Positions 29,072-39,026 of a stretch of DNA of 64,000 nucleotides are shown here, in pieces. Source of the DNA: Yokenella regensburgei ATCC 49455 (GTDB taxonomy: Bacteria; Pseudomonadota; Gammaproteobacteria; Enterobacterales; Enterobacteriaceae); the NCBI RefSeq assembly GCF_000735455.1, contig NZ_JMPS01000064.1:124001-188000 (forward strand), written 5' to 3'. The stretch's first letter is position 1, and every line of letters starts with the position of its first letter. The notes beneath the pieces are model-generated. The model was not told the DNA's origin and made no database searches. It saw only the letters and a program-made list of their open reading frames with translations. The position numbers were made by a program, and so were the translations under genes.

Positions 29072-30136
29072 ATGAAACAGAACACGCTGACAACCGAAGC
29101 ATCCCGCTGGCAGGCGGTGCTGAATCGCGACCCGCAGGCGGATGGTATGTTCGTGTTTGCCGTACAGACCACCGGTATTTTTTGTCGCCCATCCTGTCGT
29201 GCACGCCATGCGTTGCGCCAGAATGTGCAGTTCTTCCCGGACGCCCAGGCCGCGCTGGCGGCGGGATTCCGTGCCTGCAAACGCTGCCAGCCTGATAAGC
29301 AGGATCCCGGGCAGCAGCGGGTAGAGAAAATTGCCAAAGCCTGTCGCCTGCTGGAGCAGGACACCCCGCTCACGCTGGATGAACTGGCCGTAGCGGTTGG
29401 GATAAGCGCGTTTCACCTCCACCGTTTGTTCAAAGCCACTACCGGAATGACGCCAAAAGCCTGGCAGCAGGCCTGGCGCGCCCGTCGGCTGCGCGAGTCG
29501 TTAACGCAGGGGGAGAAAGTCACCACCTCAATGCTGGACGCCGGGTTCCCCACCAGCAGCAGCTACTATCGCAGCGCCGATGCGGTTTTGGGGATGACCG
29601 CGCGGCAGTATCGTGAGGGCGGGAAGAATACCGATATTCATTATGCGTTGGGCAATAGCGCCACTGGATTATGCCTGGTTGCCGAGAGCGAGCGGGGCGT
29701 CTGTGCGGTGCTGCTTGGCGACAGCGACAGCGTGCTGGTGGCCGAACTGCAGCAGATTTTCCCGCAGGCGAACATTCAGCCGGGCGATGACGCACTGGTG
29801 CAGCGCCTTGGCAAAGTGATTGTCTGCCTCGATGCGCAGCACGTACCTTCAACGCTGCCGCTGGATATTCGCGGTACCGCGTTCCAGCAGCGCGTCTGGC
29901 AGGCGCTGCGTGAGATCCCGGTCGGGGAAACCCGCAGCTATCGACAAATTGCGGAACATATCGGCCAGCCCAAAGCGGTGCGCGCCGTGGCGGGAGCCTG
30001 CGCGGCGAACAAGCTGGCGCTGGTGATCCCGTGTCACCGGGTGGTGCGCGATGACGGTACCCTGTCGGGGTATCGCTGGGGTGTAGCGCGTAAAGCCGAG
30101 CTTTTGCGGCGTGAAGCGAAAAGCGGAGAGGTGTAA
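29072..30136 (+). CDS. ada: Ada: bifunctional DNA alkyltransferase and adaptive-response regulator
   Basis: Ada repairs methylphosphotriesters with its N-terminal domain and O6-methylguanine with its C-terminal domain. After N-terminal methylation it activates ada-alkB and other genes. Starting at 29072 it is 354 aa, the E. coli length; the spacing from AGGAGG (29061-29066) favours this over the ATG three bases earlier. N-terminal zinc cysteines lie in FCRPSCRARH and ACKRCQ. An AraC-type HTH is central (ISAFHLHRLFKATTGMTPKAW). The C-terminal active site is IPCHRVVR. It overlaps alkB by one base. Confidence 0.95.
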   Translation: MKQNTLTTEASRWQAVLNRDPQADGMFVFAVQTTGIFCRPSCRARHALRQNVQFFPDAQAALAAGFRACKRCQPDKQDPGQQRVEKIAKACRLLEQDTPLTLDELAVAVGISAFHLHRLFKATTGMTPKAWQQAWRARRLRESLTQGEKVTTSMLDAGFPTSSSYYRSADAVLGMTARQYREGGKNTDIHYALGNSATGLCLVAESERGVCAVLLGDSDSVLVAELQQIFPQANIQPGDDALVQRLGKVIVCLDAQHVPSTLPLDIRGTAFQQRVWQALREIPVGETRSYRQIAEHIGQPKAVRAVAGACAANKLALVIPCHRVVRDDGTLSGYRWGVARKAELLRREAKSGEV

Positions 30137-30786
30137 TGCTTGATCTGTTCGCCGATGAGGAACCCTGGCAGGAGGCGCTTGCCGACGGCGCGGTGATCCT
30201 GCGCCGCTTTGCCTGCGCCGAGGCCGGGGAACTTTTCACTGCCATCAGCGCGGTGGCGAGCGTATCGCCGTTTCGCCAGATGGTAACGCCCGGCGGGTAT
30301 ACCATGTCGGTGGCGATGACCAATTGTGGCGCGCGGGGCTGGGCCACCGATCGGCACGGCTATCTGTACGCCACGCAGGATCCGCAAACCGGCAGCCCGT
30401 GGCCTGCTATGCCTGCGCTATTTCGCGCTTTTGCTGTGCGGGCCGCGCTGGCGGCCGGTTATCCCGATTTTTGCCCGGATGCCTGTCTTATCAACCGCTA
30501 CGCCCCGGCGACGAAGCTCTCGCTCCATCAGGACAAAGACGAGGCCACGCTGCTGGCGCCTATCGTTTCGGTCTCGCTTGGGCTTCCGGCCATCTTCCAG
30601 TTTGGCGGACTACGGCGCAATGATCCGTTGAAGCGGGTATTGCTGGAGCACGGTGACGTAGTGGTGTGGGGTGGAGCGTCGCGGCTTTTCTATCACGGTA
30701 TTCAACCGCTCAAAGAGGGGCATCACCCGCTTACTGATGCGTTTCGCTATAACCTGACCTTCCGTACCACCGGACTTAGTGAATAA
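30136..30786 (+). CDS. alkB: AlkB oxidative DNA demethylase
   Basis: Fe(II)/2-oxoglutarate dioxygenase that removes 1-methyladenine and 3-methylcytosine lesions. It is 216 aa. The iron triad comes from HQDKDE (HxD) and the His in SRLFYHGIQPL; 2-oxoglutarate-binding arginines are in DAFRYNLTFR. Its ATG overlaps the ada stop (TAATG), so it is co-expressed with ada in the adaptive response. Confidence 0.95.
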   Translation: MLDLFADEEPWQEALADGAVILRRFACAEAGELFTAISAVASVSPFRQMVTPGGYTMSVAMTNCGARGWATDRHGYLYATQDPQTGSPWPAMPALFRAFAVRAALAAGYPDFCPDACLINRYAPATKLSLHQDKDEATLLAPIVSVSLGLPAIFQFGGLRRNDPLKRVLLEHGDVVVWGGASRLFYHGIQPLKEGHHPLTDAFRYNLTFRTTGLSE

Positions 30787-30815
30787 AAATAAGAATTATT
30801 CTTGATGTAGCCTGA

Positions 30816-30844
30816 CAGCAGTTTAAACTGCTGGCTGCTTTTTC
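30816..30844 (+). terminator. Probable ada-alkB terminator
   Basis: CAGCAG-TTTAAA-CTGCTG, then GCTGCTTTTT, 30 bases after alkB. The T run is offset by five bases from the stem, so it is a moderate candidate. Confidence 0.5.
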
Positions 30845-30860
30845 TCGTCCGGGTTGTGTT

Positions 30861-32504
30861 ATGGAACTTCTCCTGCTTGTCTGGCGCCAGTACCGCTGGC
30901 CATTTATCGCTGTGATGGCGTTGAGTCTGCTGAGCGCCGCGCTTGGCATTGGGCTGATTGCTTACATCAATATGCGCCTTATCACCGTCGTTGATACCTC
31001 GTTAAGCGTTCTGCCGGAGTTCCTGGGCTTACTGCTGCTGTTGATGGCGGTCACGCTCGGCTCTCAGCTGGCGTTAACCGTGCTGGGACATCACTTCGTT
31101 TATCGCCTGCGTAGCGAATTCATCAAACGTATCCTCGACACGCAGATAGAACGCATTGAGAAGCTCGGTAGCGCCTCGCTGCTGGCGGGGTTAACCAGCG
31201 ACGTGCGCAATATCACTATCGCTTTCGTGCGCCTGCCGGAGCTGGTACAGGGCATTATTCTGACCTTTGGCTCTGCGGCCTATCTGGCGTGGTTGTCCAG
31301 CAAAATGCTGCTGGTCACGGCGGTGTGGGTGGCGATAACTATCTGGGTCGGCTTTATTCTGGTGGCGCGGGTGTACGCGCACATGGCGACCCTGCGTGAA
31401 ACCGAAGACAAGCTCTATCAGGACTACCAGACGGTGCTGGAAGGGCGTAAAGAGCTGACCCTCAACCGTGAACGCGCCGAATACATCTACAACCAGCTGT
31501 ATATTCCGGATGCCCGCGAGTACCGCCACCATATTATCCGTTCCGATACCTTCCACCTGAGCGCGGTAAACTGGTCGAACATTATGATGCTTGGCGCTAT
31601 CGGGCTGGTGTTCTGGATGGCGAACGGCCTCGGTTGGGCGAATACCAGCGTGGCGGCCACTTATTCTCTGACGCTATTGTTCCTGCGCACGCCGCTGCTG
31701 TCGGCGGTGGGGGCATTGCCGACGCTGCTCAGCGCCCAGGTAGCATTCAGGAAGCTGAAACAATTTGAACTGGCGCCTTACCGACCGGAGTTCCCGGTGC
31801 CGGAAGCGAACCGTCAGTGGCAGACCCTTGAGCTGCGCGACGTCACGTTCCACTATCAGGATCAGAAGTTTGCCGTCGGGCCAATTAACCTGACGCTGAA
31901 CCGCGGCGAAATGGTGTTCCTGATTGGCGGTAACGGCAGTGGAAAATCGACTCTGGCGATGCTGCTGACGGGGTTGTATCAACCGATTTCCGGGCAAATC
32001 CTGCTTGACGGCGAACCGCTGGCAGCGGAAAAACCGGAAGATTATCGCAAGCTCTTTTCTGCCGTGTTTACCGACGTCTGGCTGTTCGACAGGCTGCTTG
32101 GCCCCGAGGGGCAACAGGCCTCCCCTGAGCTGGTGGAGAAGTGGCTGCAGCAGCTGAAAATGGCGCATAAGCTTGAGCTGGAAAACGGTAAAATCCTTAA
32201 CCTGCAGCTGTCGAAAGGACAGAAAAAACGCGTGGCGCTGCTGCTGGCGCTGGCAGAAGAGCGTGACATTATTCTGCTCGATGAGTGGGCCGCGGATCAG
32301 GATCCGCATTTCCGCCGCGAGTTTTACCAGGTCCTGCTACCGCTTATTCAACAGATGGGCAAAACGGTGTTTGCGATAAGCCACGATGACCACTATTTTA
32401 TTCATGCAGACCGTCTGCTGGAAATGCGCAACGGCCAGTTAAGCGAGCTCGTCGGAGAAGAGCGTGATGCCGCCTCACGAGATGCGGTGGCGCGAACCGC
32501 CTGA
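30861..32504 (+). CDS. yojI: YojI ABC exporter (microcin J25 efflux type)
   Basis: Half-size ABC exporter with fused membrane and ATPase domains, 547 aa as in E. coli. Six hydrophobic helices fill about residues 10-310. The nucleotide-binding domain has Walker [10 protein letters not shown], signature [15 protein letters not shown] and Walker B IILLDEW. E. coli YojI exports microcin J25 together with TolC. The conserved position downstream of alkB supports the assignment. Confidence 0.92.
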   Translation: MELLLLVWRQYRWPFIAVMALSLLSAALGIGLIAYINMRLITVVDTSLSVLPEFLGLLLLLMAVTLGSQLALTVLGHHFVYRLRSEFIKRILDTQIERIEKLGSASLLAGLTSDVRNITIAFVRLPELVQGIILTFGSAAYLAWLSSKMLLVTAVWVAITIWVGFILVARVYAHMATLRETEDKLYQDYQTVLEGRKELTLNRERAEYIYNQLYIPDAREYRHHIIRSDTFHLSAVNWSNIMMLGAIGLVFWMANGLGWANTSVAATYSLTLLFLRTPLLSAVGALPTLLSAQVAFRKLKQFELAPYRPEFPVPEANRQWQTLELRDVTFHYQDQKFAVGPINLTLNRGEMVFLIGGNGSGKSTLAMLLTGLYQPISGQILLDGEPLAAEKPEDYRKLFSAVFTDVWLFDRLLGPEGQQASPELVEKWLQQLKMAHKLELENGKILNLQLSKGQKKRVALLLALAEERDIILLDEWAADQDPHFRREFYQVLLPLIQQMGKTVFAISHDDHYFIHADRLLEMRNGQLSELVGEERDAASRDAVARTA

Positions 32505-32536
32505 TGATTTTTACCCTTTTCAAGGATTGCTGACAG

Positions 32537-33973
32537 ATGTCCGTAATAAGTAGTAACAGCGCCCAGCTGCGTGACCAGGAACGTGCGCGTCTGATATGGA
32601 TGTTAACCACCGACAAGACGATAACGGCGGCCCTGCTCGGTAAAATCCCTCCAGAACAACAGTACGATACCGGCACGTTAGCGCGGGATATCGCCGAAGT
32701 AGGTGCGCTCACCGCGCACCTGCCCGCACCGGATCTCGCGGATACCCTGGAAGCGCTGCCTACTGATGAACGCCATGCCCTGTGGAATGTGGTGGAGGAC
32801 GACAAGCGCGGTAAGGTTCTGCTGGAAGCCTCAGAAAACGTCTGGGAAGACCTGATTGAAGGCATGAGCGACCGCGCGCTACTCGATGCCCTTGAAACCC
32901 TCGATATCGACGAACAGATTTATCTCGTCCAGCACCTGCCGCGTAACCTGACCGGCCGTCTGGTTGCCTCGCTACCGGCGGAAGAGCGGGCGCGTGTACG
33001 ACAAGTGATTAATTACGCCCGCAACAGCGTCGGCGCGATCATGGAGTTCGAGATAATCACCATTCGCCCGGACGTGACGCTCGGGGTGGTGCAACGTTTT
33101 CTGCGCATTCGCGGCAAAATGCCGGAGAACACCGATAAGCTGTTCGTGATTTCCCGCGACAAGCATCTGCTCGGCGAACTGGAGCTGAAAACTATTCTGC
33201 TGAACCCGGCGCATCGTATGGTGGCCGAAGTGATGGAAGCAGAACCGGTGACCTTCCACCCGGAAGAAGACGCCGAGAAGGTGGCACGCACCTTCGAACG
33301 TGACAACCTGGTCAGTGCCGCGGTGGTTGATGCCGACGGCAAGCTGATGGGGCGTTTGACCATCGATGAAATTGTTGATGTGGTTTACGAAGAGACCGAC
33401 AACGATATTCGTCAGATGAGCGGTCTTAGCAACGACGAGGACGTTTTTGCCCCGGTCAGCAAAGCGATAAAAACCCGCTGGGCCTGGCTTGCTATCAATT
33501 TATGCACCGCGTTTATTGCTTCGCGAGTGATTGACGGCTTTGAGCACACGATTTCTCAACTGGTGGCGCTGGCTTCACTGATGCCGATTGTCGCCGGTAT
33601 TGGCGGGAACACGGGTAACCAGACGATTACGATGATTGTGCGGGCGCTTGCCCTGCAGCACATCCAGCCAGGTAACTTCTCGTTCCTGATCCTGCGCGAA
33701 ATGGGCGTGGCGCTGATTAACGGCCTGGTGTGGGGCGGGATTATGGGGGGCGTCACCTGGTGGCTGTATGACGATCCTCAGCTCGGCGGCGTAATGATGC
33801 TGGCAATGGTGCTGAACCTGCTGGTTGCTTCGCTGATGGGGGTGTTGATCCCGATGATTATGACTCGTCTGGGGCGTGACCCGGCTATCGGTTCTAGCGT
33901 GATGATAACCGCTATCACCGACACCGGCGGATTCTTTATTTTCCTCGGTCTGGCGACGCTGTTTCTGACTTAA
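32537..33973 (+). CDS. mgtE: MgtE-family magnesium transporter
   Basis: MgtE proteins are homodimeric Mg2+ channels gated by cytosolic Mg2+. The 478-aa product has the full family layout. The N-terminal superhelical domain (about 25-135) contains the repeats ALPTDERHALWNVV and DLIEGMSDRALLDALETL. A CBS pair follows (about 140-260, FHPEEDAEKVARTFERDNLVSAAVVDADGKLMG). Five membrane helices (about 290-478) include the pore segment PIVAGIGGNTGNQT. E. coli K-12 has no MgtE; here the gene lies between yojI and mqo. Its 3' end overlaps the convergent transporter gene by 38 bases. Confidence 0.9.
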   Translation: MSVISSNSAQLRDQERARLIWMLTTDKTITAALLGKIPPEQQYDTGTLARDIAEVGALTAHLPAPDLADTLEALPTDERHALWNVVEDDKRGKVLLEASENVWEDLIEGMSDRALLDALETLDIDEQIYLVQHLPRNLTGRLVASLPAEERARVRQVINYARNSVGAIMEFEIITIRPDVTLGVVQRFLRIRGKMPENTDKLFVISRDKHLLGELELKTILLNPAHRMVAEVMEAEPVTFHPEEDAEKVARTFERDNLVSAAVVDADGKLMGRLTIDEIVDVVYEETDNDIRQMSGLSNDEDVFAPVSKAIKTRWAWLAINLCTAFIASRVIDGFEHTISQLVALASLMPIVAGIGGNTGNQTITMIVRALALQHIQPGNFSFLILREMGVALINGLVWGGIMGGVTWWLYDDPQLGGVMMLAMVLNLLVASLMGVLIPMIMTRLGRDPAIGSSVMITAITDTGGFFIFLGLATLFLT

Positions 33974-35177
33974 CGTCGTGCTTCTGGCGAAGGTGGCGCG
34001 GAATGAGCCACATCGCCACCATCCCCGCTAACACACCTACTGCCAGATTGCTGGTGGTAAGTGTTCCCACAACGGTTATTACCATCACGAGGGTGGCAGA
34101 CCACGGTGTGGTTTTAAGCGTTGCCGGCTGAATGCTGTGCCAACTGACGGTTTTCACCGCCACAATCACCATGATCCCGGCAAGCACTGACATCGGTATT
34201 TTTGCCATCACTTCGCTGAGTATGGTCACCAACAGCAGCAGGACAAGCGCTGCGGCAAGTGTGGATATCCGGCTGCGACCTTTGCCCATCTCCACGTTGA
34301 CAATCGTCTGACCTATCATCGCGCAACCGCCAATGCCGCCGTAGCTGGCTGCGAGGATATTGGCGATGCCGAGCCCGGTGCTTTCCCGCGATTTACTGGA
34401 AGGCGTTGCGGTAATGTCATCGACCAGCCGTGCGGTTAAAAGCGATTCGAGCAGGCCAACAAACGCCACACTTAGCGCACAGGGCCAGATGATGGCCAGC
34501 GTTTCGAGATTCAGCGGCACCTGCAGTTGCGTAAAGCCCGGAAGCCCTTTGCTCATTTCGCCTGCATCGCCGACGGTAGGCAGTATTTGACCGGTGGTGA
34601 CGGTAAACAGGGTGAGCAGCACGATGGCGATAAGTGGGGAAGGGATGCTTTTGATGACTTTCGGCGCCCACAGCACAATAAGGAGCGTGGCAACAAACAG
34701 TGCGACAATGAGCGGGCTACGGCTCCAGAAATGCGGCACCTGGGCAAAGAAAATCAGCACTCCCAGCGCGTTGACAAAGCCGGTCATCACCGATGATGGA
34801 ACATGGCGCATCAGCTTTGCCATACCAAACATACCGAACAGGATTTGGATGAATCCGGCCAGGATAACCGCGGGCAGAATGTAGCCTACGCCGTACTGGT
34901 GCACCATAGGGCCAATCACCAGCGCGACAGAGCCTGCGGCGGCGGTCACCATGGCAGGACGTCCACCCAGCACCGACATCGCCAGACAGAGCACCACAGA
35001 GGCAATCAGGCTGACCTTAGGGTCGACGCCGGCAATCACCGAAAATGAGATAACCTCCGGGATTAACGCAAGGGCGGTTATCACCCCGGCCAGGGTTTCA
35101 CGGGTGAGCAGTGCGGGAGAGCGCAGTATGTGCTTAATAGTCGCCTGATGTGGCGCAGAGATCTGAGATTCGGGCAT
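33936..35177 (-). CDS. SulP-family inorganic anion transporter lacking a STAS domain
   Basis: Predicted inner-membrane anion transporter of the SulP/SLC26 superfamily; substrate (sulfate, bicarbonate or other) unknown. From the ATG at 35177 it is 413 aa; a GTG at 35189 would add four residues and neither has a good ribosome-binding site. Motifs include AGVITALALIPEVISFSVIAG and GGRPAMVTAAAGSVALVIGPM, and SYGGIGGCAMIGQTIVNVEMGKGR near the conserved region. About 10-12 hydrophobic segments are visible. The protein stops soon after the last helix, so the usual C-terminal STAS domain is absent; short SulP proteins of this type exist. Its 3' end overlaps mgtE. Confidence 0.85.
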   Translation of the reverse strand: MPESQISAPHQATIKHILRSPALLTRETLAGVITALALIPEVISFSVIAGVDPKVSLIASVVLCLAMSVLGGRPAMVTAAAGSVALVIGPMVHQYGVGYILPAVILAGFIQILFGMFGMAKLMRHVPSSVMTGFVNALGVLIFFAQVPHFWSRSPLIVALFVATLLIVLWAPKVIKSIPSPLIAIVLLTLFTVTTGQILPTVGDAGEMSKGLPGFTQLQVPLNLETLAIIWPCALSVAFVGLLESLLTARLVDDITATPSSKSRESTGLGIANILAASYGGIGGCAMIGQTIVNVEMGKGRSRISTLAAALVLLLLVTILSEVMAKIPMSVLAGIMVIVAVKTVSWHSIQPATLKTTPWSATLVMVITVVGTLTTSNLAVGVLAGMVAMWLIPRHLRQKHDVKSETASPDRGK

Positions 35178-35449
35178 AAGTTTTCGCACGTGAGAATGAT
35201 GATAGTACAGACGCTGGCTTCCGTGCGCTTCATCACAAAACGGGTGATAATAGCGCGCCAGCTCACACTCTGCCAGCCCTAATCATCAGTTTGGTGATAC
35301 ATTTTTTTAGCAATTTTCTAACAGATCTCAAAACTAAACTTAAAGTTTAAACAATATTTAAATTTTTCATCGTCAGTGATAACTTGAACTTACCGAATCG
35401 TTTCACCTGCGCTAAAAACAAACGCGAGTTCATGTAAGGCTCTAATACG
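35178..35449. promoter_or_regulatory. mqo upstream region with a short palindrome
   Basis: AT-rich spacer between the divergent anion transporter and mqo. A perfect palindrome TAAACTT-A-AAGTTTA lies at 35335-35349. No operator could be assigned by name. Confidence 0.35.
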
Positions 35450-37102
35450 ATGAAAAAAACGTTGGCCGTACCCAGCTCACAGGTGTCTGTTCCCGATGCA
35501 GCCGCAACTGCCGCCCGAACCCACACCCGCACTGAGCAAGAGACGGATGTATTGCTGATTGGCGGTGGCATTATGAGCGCGACGCTCGGCACCTGGCTTC
35601 AGGAGCTGGAGCCAGACTGGTCAATCACCATGGTTGAACAGATGGACGGCGTGGCACAAGAGAGTTCTAACGGCTGGAATAATGCGGGGACCGGTCACGC
35701 CGCACTGATGGAGCTCAACTACACGCCACAAAAAGCTGATGGCACTATCAACATCGACAAAGCTATCGCGATTAACGAATCTTTCCAGATATCCCGCCAG
35801 TTCTGGGCCCATCAGGTTATCCGTGGCGCGCTGCGTCAGCCAAAATCCTTTATCAACACCGTACCGCACATGAGCTTTGTCTGGGGCAACGACAACGTGA
35901 ATTTCCTGCGCGCGCGTTATCGTGCGCTGCAGCAGTGCGATCTGTTCCGTGGTATGCGCTACTCAGAGGATCACGAGCAGATCAAAGCCTGGGCGCCGCT
36001 GGTGATGGAGGGACGCCATCCGGGCCAGAAGGTTGCCGCAACGCGCACCGAAGTGGGTACCGACGTCAATTACGGTGAAATCACCCGTCAGCTGATTAAA
36101 TCTCTGCAGCGCCAGGAGAACTTCTCCCTGCAGGTCGGAACGGTAGTGCAGCGTTTTAAACGCAACACGGATAACAGCTGGACGGTGACGGTGTGCGACG
36201 CTAAACAGCGCCATGCCAGACGTACCATCAGGGCGAAATTTATCTTTATTGGTGCCGGCGGGGCTGCGCTCAAGCTTTTGCAAAAAACCGGGATCCCGCA
36301 GGCAGCCGATTACGCTGGCTTCCCGGTCGGTGGGCAGTTCCTGGTGACCGAGAATCCGGAGGTGGTGAACCAGCATCTGGCAAAAGTGTACGGCCAGGCT
36401 TCTGTTGGTGCACCGCCAATGTCGGTGCCGCATATTGATACCCGCATCATCGACGGTAAACGCGTGCTGCTGTTCGGGCCGTTTGCCACGTTCTCGACAA
36501 AGTTTCTCAAGAACGGATCGCTCTGGGATCTGCTGGCCTCGACCAACACGTCCAATATTCTGCCGATGATCAATGTCGGGCTGGATAATTTTGATCTGAT
36601 CAAATACCTGATAAGCCAGGTGATGCAGAAAGAGGGCGATCGCTATGCGGCGCTGGCTGATTACTACCCGCAGGCGGAGAAAGGCGACTGGCGGCTATGG
36701 CAGGCCGGTCAGCGGGTGCAGATAATCAAACGTTCTGCCAGCAAAGGCGGCGAACTACGCCTGGGAACGGAGGTGGTCTGCGATGATGAAGGCACCGTTG
36801 CCGCACTGCTTGGCGCATCACCCGGGGCTTCTACCGCCGCACCTGAGATGCTCAAACTGCTGGAACGTGTCTTCAAAGCGCGAGTGCAAACGCCTTCCTG
36901 GCAGGCAAAGATCAAGGAAATCACCCCGACGTGGGGCATGAAGCTTAAGGATAATCCGGCGCTCATCGAGCAGGCGCTGGCCTATACCAGTGATGTGCTT
37001 GAGCTACATTACGAGCCGCAGGCCGGTTTCGATCCGGTACCGAAGGCGCAGCCGGTTGTGCAGGATACTACGGTGAAAGAGATGGCGGATATCGCGCTCT
37101 GA
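35450..37102 (+). CDS. mqo: Malate:quinone oxidoreductase
   Basis: Membrane-associated FAD enzyme that oxidises malate to oxaloacetate with quinone as acceptor, bypassing NAD-linked malate dehydrogenase in the TCA cycle. It is 550 aa, against 548 in E. coli. The FAD motif is [18 protein letters not shown] (about residues 33-50). Substrate-binding signatures [14 protein letters not shown] and [25 protein letters not shown] are present. The N-terminal 25 residues are variable. A strong terminator follows. Confidence 0.96.
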   Translation: MKKTLAVPSSQVSVPDAAATAARTHTRTEQETDVLLIGGGIMSATLGTWLQELEPDWSITMVEQMDGVAQESSNGWNNAGTGHAALMELNYTPQKADGTINIDKAIAINESFQISRQFWAHQVIRGALRQPKSFINTVPHMSFVWGNDNVNFLRARYRALQQCDLFRGMRYSEDHEQIKAWAPLVMEGRHPGQKVAATRTEVGTDVNYGEITRQLIKSLQRQENFSLQVGTVVQRFKRNTDNSWTVTVCDAKQRHARRTIRAKFIFIGAGGAALKLLQKTGIPQAADYAGFPVGGQFLVTENPEVVNQHLAKVYGQASVGAPPMSVPHIDTRIIDGKRVLLFGPFATFSTKFLKNGSLWDLLASTNTSNILPMINVGLDNFDLIKYLISQVMQKEGDRYAALADYYPQAEKGDWRLWQAGQRVQIIKRSASKGGELRLGTEVVCDDEGTVAALLGASPGASTAAPEMLKLLERVFKARVQTPSWQAKIKEITPTWGMKLKDNPALIEQALAYTSDVLELHYEPQAGFDPVPKAQPVVQDTTVKEMADIAL

Positions 37103-37105
37103 AGC

Positions 37106-37140
37106 AAAAACCCCCGGCTCATCACCGGGGGGGTTGTTTT
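37106..37140. terminator. Bidirectional terminator between mqo and eco
   Basis: AAAAACCCCCGG-CTCAT-CACCGGGGGGGTTGTTTT fills the 36-base gap between the two stop codons and can act on both strands. Confidence 0.85.
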
Positions 37141-37630
37141 AGCGAACAACCGCGTTGTTGACGGTCTCTTCGGCTTTCCAGATACGGTATTTCACGTCGA
37201 CGTTATCCGGTGTGTAAATCACGATTGGCAGTTTACTGTTATAACGGATCATGCCGTTATCACCCAGGCCTGCGGTAATGAATTTCTTCTCTTTCTTACC
37301 GTCCGGGCAGGCCATCATGGTGGACATCGGTCCGTTCACTTTATCGAAGACATAGTAGTCGTAGCCCCAGCCTTCCAGCGTTTTGCTTTCAAGCTCACCG
37401 CCCAGACGGTGCTGGTTGCAGTCAACTTCCAGGGTTTTGCCGATCAACAGCTCGACTTTGTAATCGCCTTCATTCTTCTGCTCTGGCAGCTGAATGACCT
37501 GGCGCTTCATGCCTTTCTCCGCTTTCGGATAAGGGGCAACTTTTTCCAGTGGTTGCTCGCCGGCGAAGGCGCTGCCGGAGACGCAGGCAGCAGCCAGCAT
37601 GGATGCGATGAGTAAACGAGAATTTTTCAC
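37139..37630 (-). CDS. eco: Ecotin, periplasmic serine protease inhibitor
   Basis: Broad-range dimeric inhibitor of trypsin-fold proteases such as neutrophil elastase. It is 163 aa from a GTG start at 37630 preceded by AAAAGGAT, with a signal peptide ending at SAFA. The reactive loop [11 protein letters not shown] keeps the P1 methionine and the loop cysteine, and [12 protein letters not shown] supplies its disulfide partner. It converges with mqo. Confidence 0.95.
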   Translation of the reverse strand: MKNSRLLIASMLAAACVSGSAFAGEQPLEKVAPYPKAEKGMKRQVIQLPEQKNEGDYKVELLIGKTLEVDCNQHRLGGELESKTLEGWGYDYYVFDKVNGPMSTMMACPDGKKEKKFITAGLGDNGMIRYNSKLPIVIYTPDNVDVKYRIWKAEETVNNAVVR

Positions 37631-37733
37631 TGTTAATCCTTTTTATCAGTTTAATACCGGAATAGCGTAGCACTGATACGGCTAATGATAAGCGGAATTT
37701 ACTGATTTTTTCATTTCATCCAGCTATATGTGC

Positions 37734-37765
37734 TAAAAAGCCAGCCGAATGGCTGGCTTGAATGC
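37734..37765 (-). terminator. ansB terminator
   Basis: On the minus strand AAGCCAGCC-ATT-CGGCTGGCTTTTTAGC forms a GC stem with a T run, directly after the ansB stop. Confidence 0.8.
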
Positions 37766-37780
37766 TGGCAGGAAAAACGA

Positions 37781-38827
37781 TCAATACTCGTTAAAGTACT
37801 GCTGAATCTTCTGCGGATCGCGGGTTTGCGTCAGCGCCAGCTGCAGCAGTATGCGCGCTTTTTGCGGGTTCAACGTACCTGAGGCGACAAACCCGTAGCG
37901 AGCGTCGTCTACTTCGGCGTCACGGGTGGTCGCGCCGGTTGGTACGCGGGAAGAACGCACGACTACCACCCCTTTTTCGGCTGCGGTGGCAAGGGTATCA
38001 AAGATGGTTTTATAGAGGTTCCCGTTACCCACCCCGGCGCTGATGATGCCCTGATAACCATCCTGAATCAGCGCCTTCGCCGGTAAATCGGAGGCGTTGG
38101 CGTAGTTGTACACGATACCCACTTTTGGCAGCGTGGTCAGATTGCTGACGTCGAACGGTGTGGCGGTGGTGTGCTTCAGGGCAGGAGAGCGCTGGTACTC
38201 GATTTTGCCGTTATGAATATACCCGAGCGGACCGTAGTTCACCGCTTTAAAGGTGGCGACGTCGGTCGTATTGGTTTTCGCAACGTCGCGGGCATCCATC
38301 ACCGTATCGTTCATGGTGACTAAGACGCCGCGGCGGGCCGATGCCGGATCGGCGGCAGTCACCACGGCGTTATACAGGTTGAAAGGGCCATCGGCACTCA
38401 TGGCGGTGGAAGGACGCATGGCCCCGGTCAGCACCACGGGCTTATCGCATTTTACCGTCAGGTCGAGGAAATAGGCGGTTTCCTCCATGGTGTCTGTCCC
38501 GTGGGTAATGACAAAACCGTCGGTTTTACTGCATTCAGCGTTGATCTTTTTAGCAAGCGTCAGCCATACCGCATCGTTCATATCCTGCGAACCGATATTC
38601 ACTACCTGCTCGCCTTTGATGACCGCAATGTCCTTGAGCTGCGGAACGGCTTTTACCAGGCTTTCAACCCCGACTTTACCGGCAGTGTAGGAGGACTGTG
38701 TGGCGGATTCCCCCCCTCCGGCAATGGTACCGCCGGTGGCGAGAATCGTGACCTGAGGGAGCGCCATTGCCGTGCTGCTGCAGCCAAGAACGAGCAATGC
38801 GACTGCTGAGAGTGTCAAACGGGACAT
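37781..38827 (-). CDS. ansB: Periplasmic L-asparaginase II
   Basis: High-affinity asparaginase, producing aspartate and ammonia in the periplasm. It is 348 aa, the length of E. coli AnsB, with a signal peptide ending at AMA. The catalytic threonines are in ILATGGTIAGGG and VITHGTDTMEETAYF, with the conserved Lys in LTVKCDKPVVLTGAMRPS. An AAGGAG precedes the ATG. In K-12 ansB is elsewhere and this interval carries nap, ccm and narP, so the placement marks a rearranged segment. Confidence 0.95.
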   Translation of the reverse strand: MSRLTLSAVALLVLGCSSTAMALPQVTILATGGTIAGGGESATQSSYTAGKVGVESLVKAVPQLKDIAVIKGEQVVNIGSQDMNDAVWLTLAKKINAECSKTDGFVITHGTDTMEETAYFLDLTVKCDKPVVLTGAMRPSTAMSADGPFNLYNAVVTAADPASARRGVLVTMNDTVMDARDVAKTNTTDVATFKAVNYGPLGYIHNGKIEYQRSPALKHTTATPFDVSNLTTLPKVGIVYNYANASDLPAKALIQDGYQGIISAGVGNGNLYKTIFDTLATAAEKGVVVVRSSRVPTGATTRDAEVDDARYGFVASGTLNPQKARILLQLALTQTRDPQKIQQYFNEY

Positions 38828-38985
38828 GCGTCAATCTCCTTATGAATGAGTTGCTGGGATTATCCTTATACCCACATGAAAAACAGTGACTTATTCCATG
38901 TTTACGCAATGACCTGAGCGGTTACAGCCGGTTATTTTTGGATTTTGCTATAGAGATATTCGAAGGATGTTCTTTGTTGCAGGCA

Positions 38986-39015
38986 TAAAAAAACCAACCG
39001 CGAGGGTTGGTTTTC
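38986..39015 (-). terminator. tRNA-Pro terminator
   Basis: AAAACCAACC-CTCGC-GGTTGGTTTTTTTA on the minus strand, 10-bp stem plus T run just past the 3' end of the tRNA gene. Confidence 0.85.
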
Positions 39016-39026
39016 TTTGGGAATTT

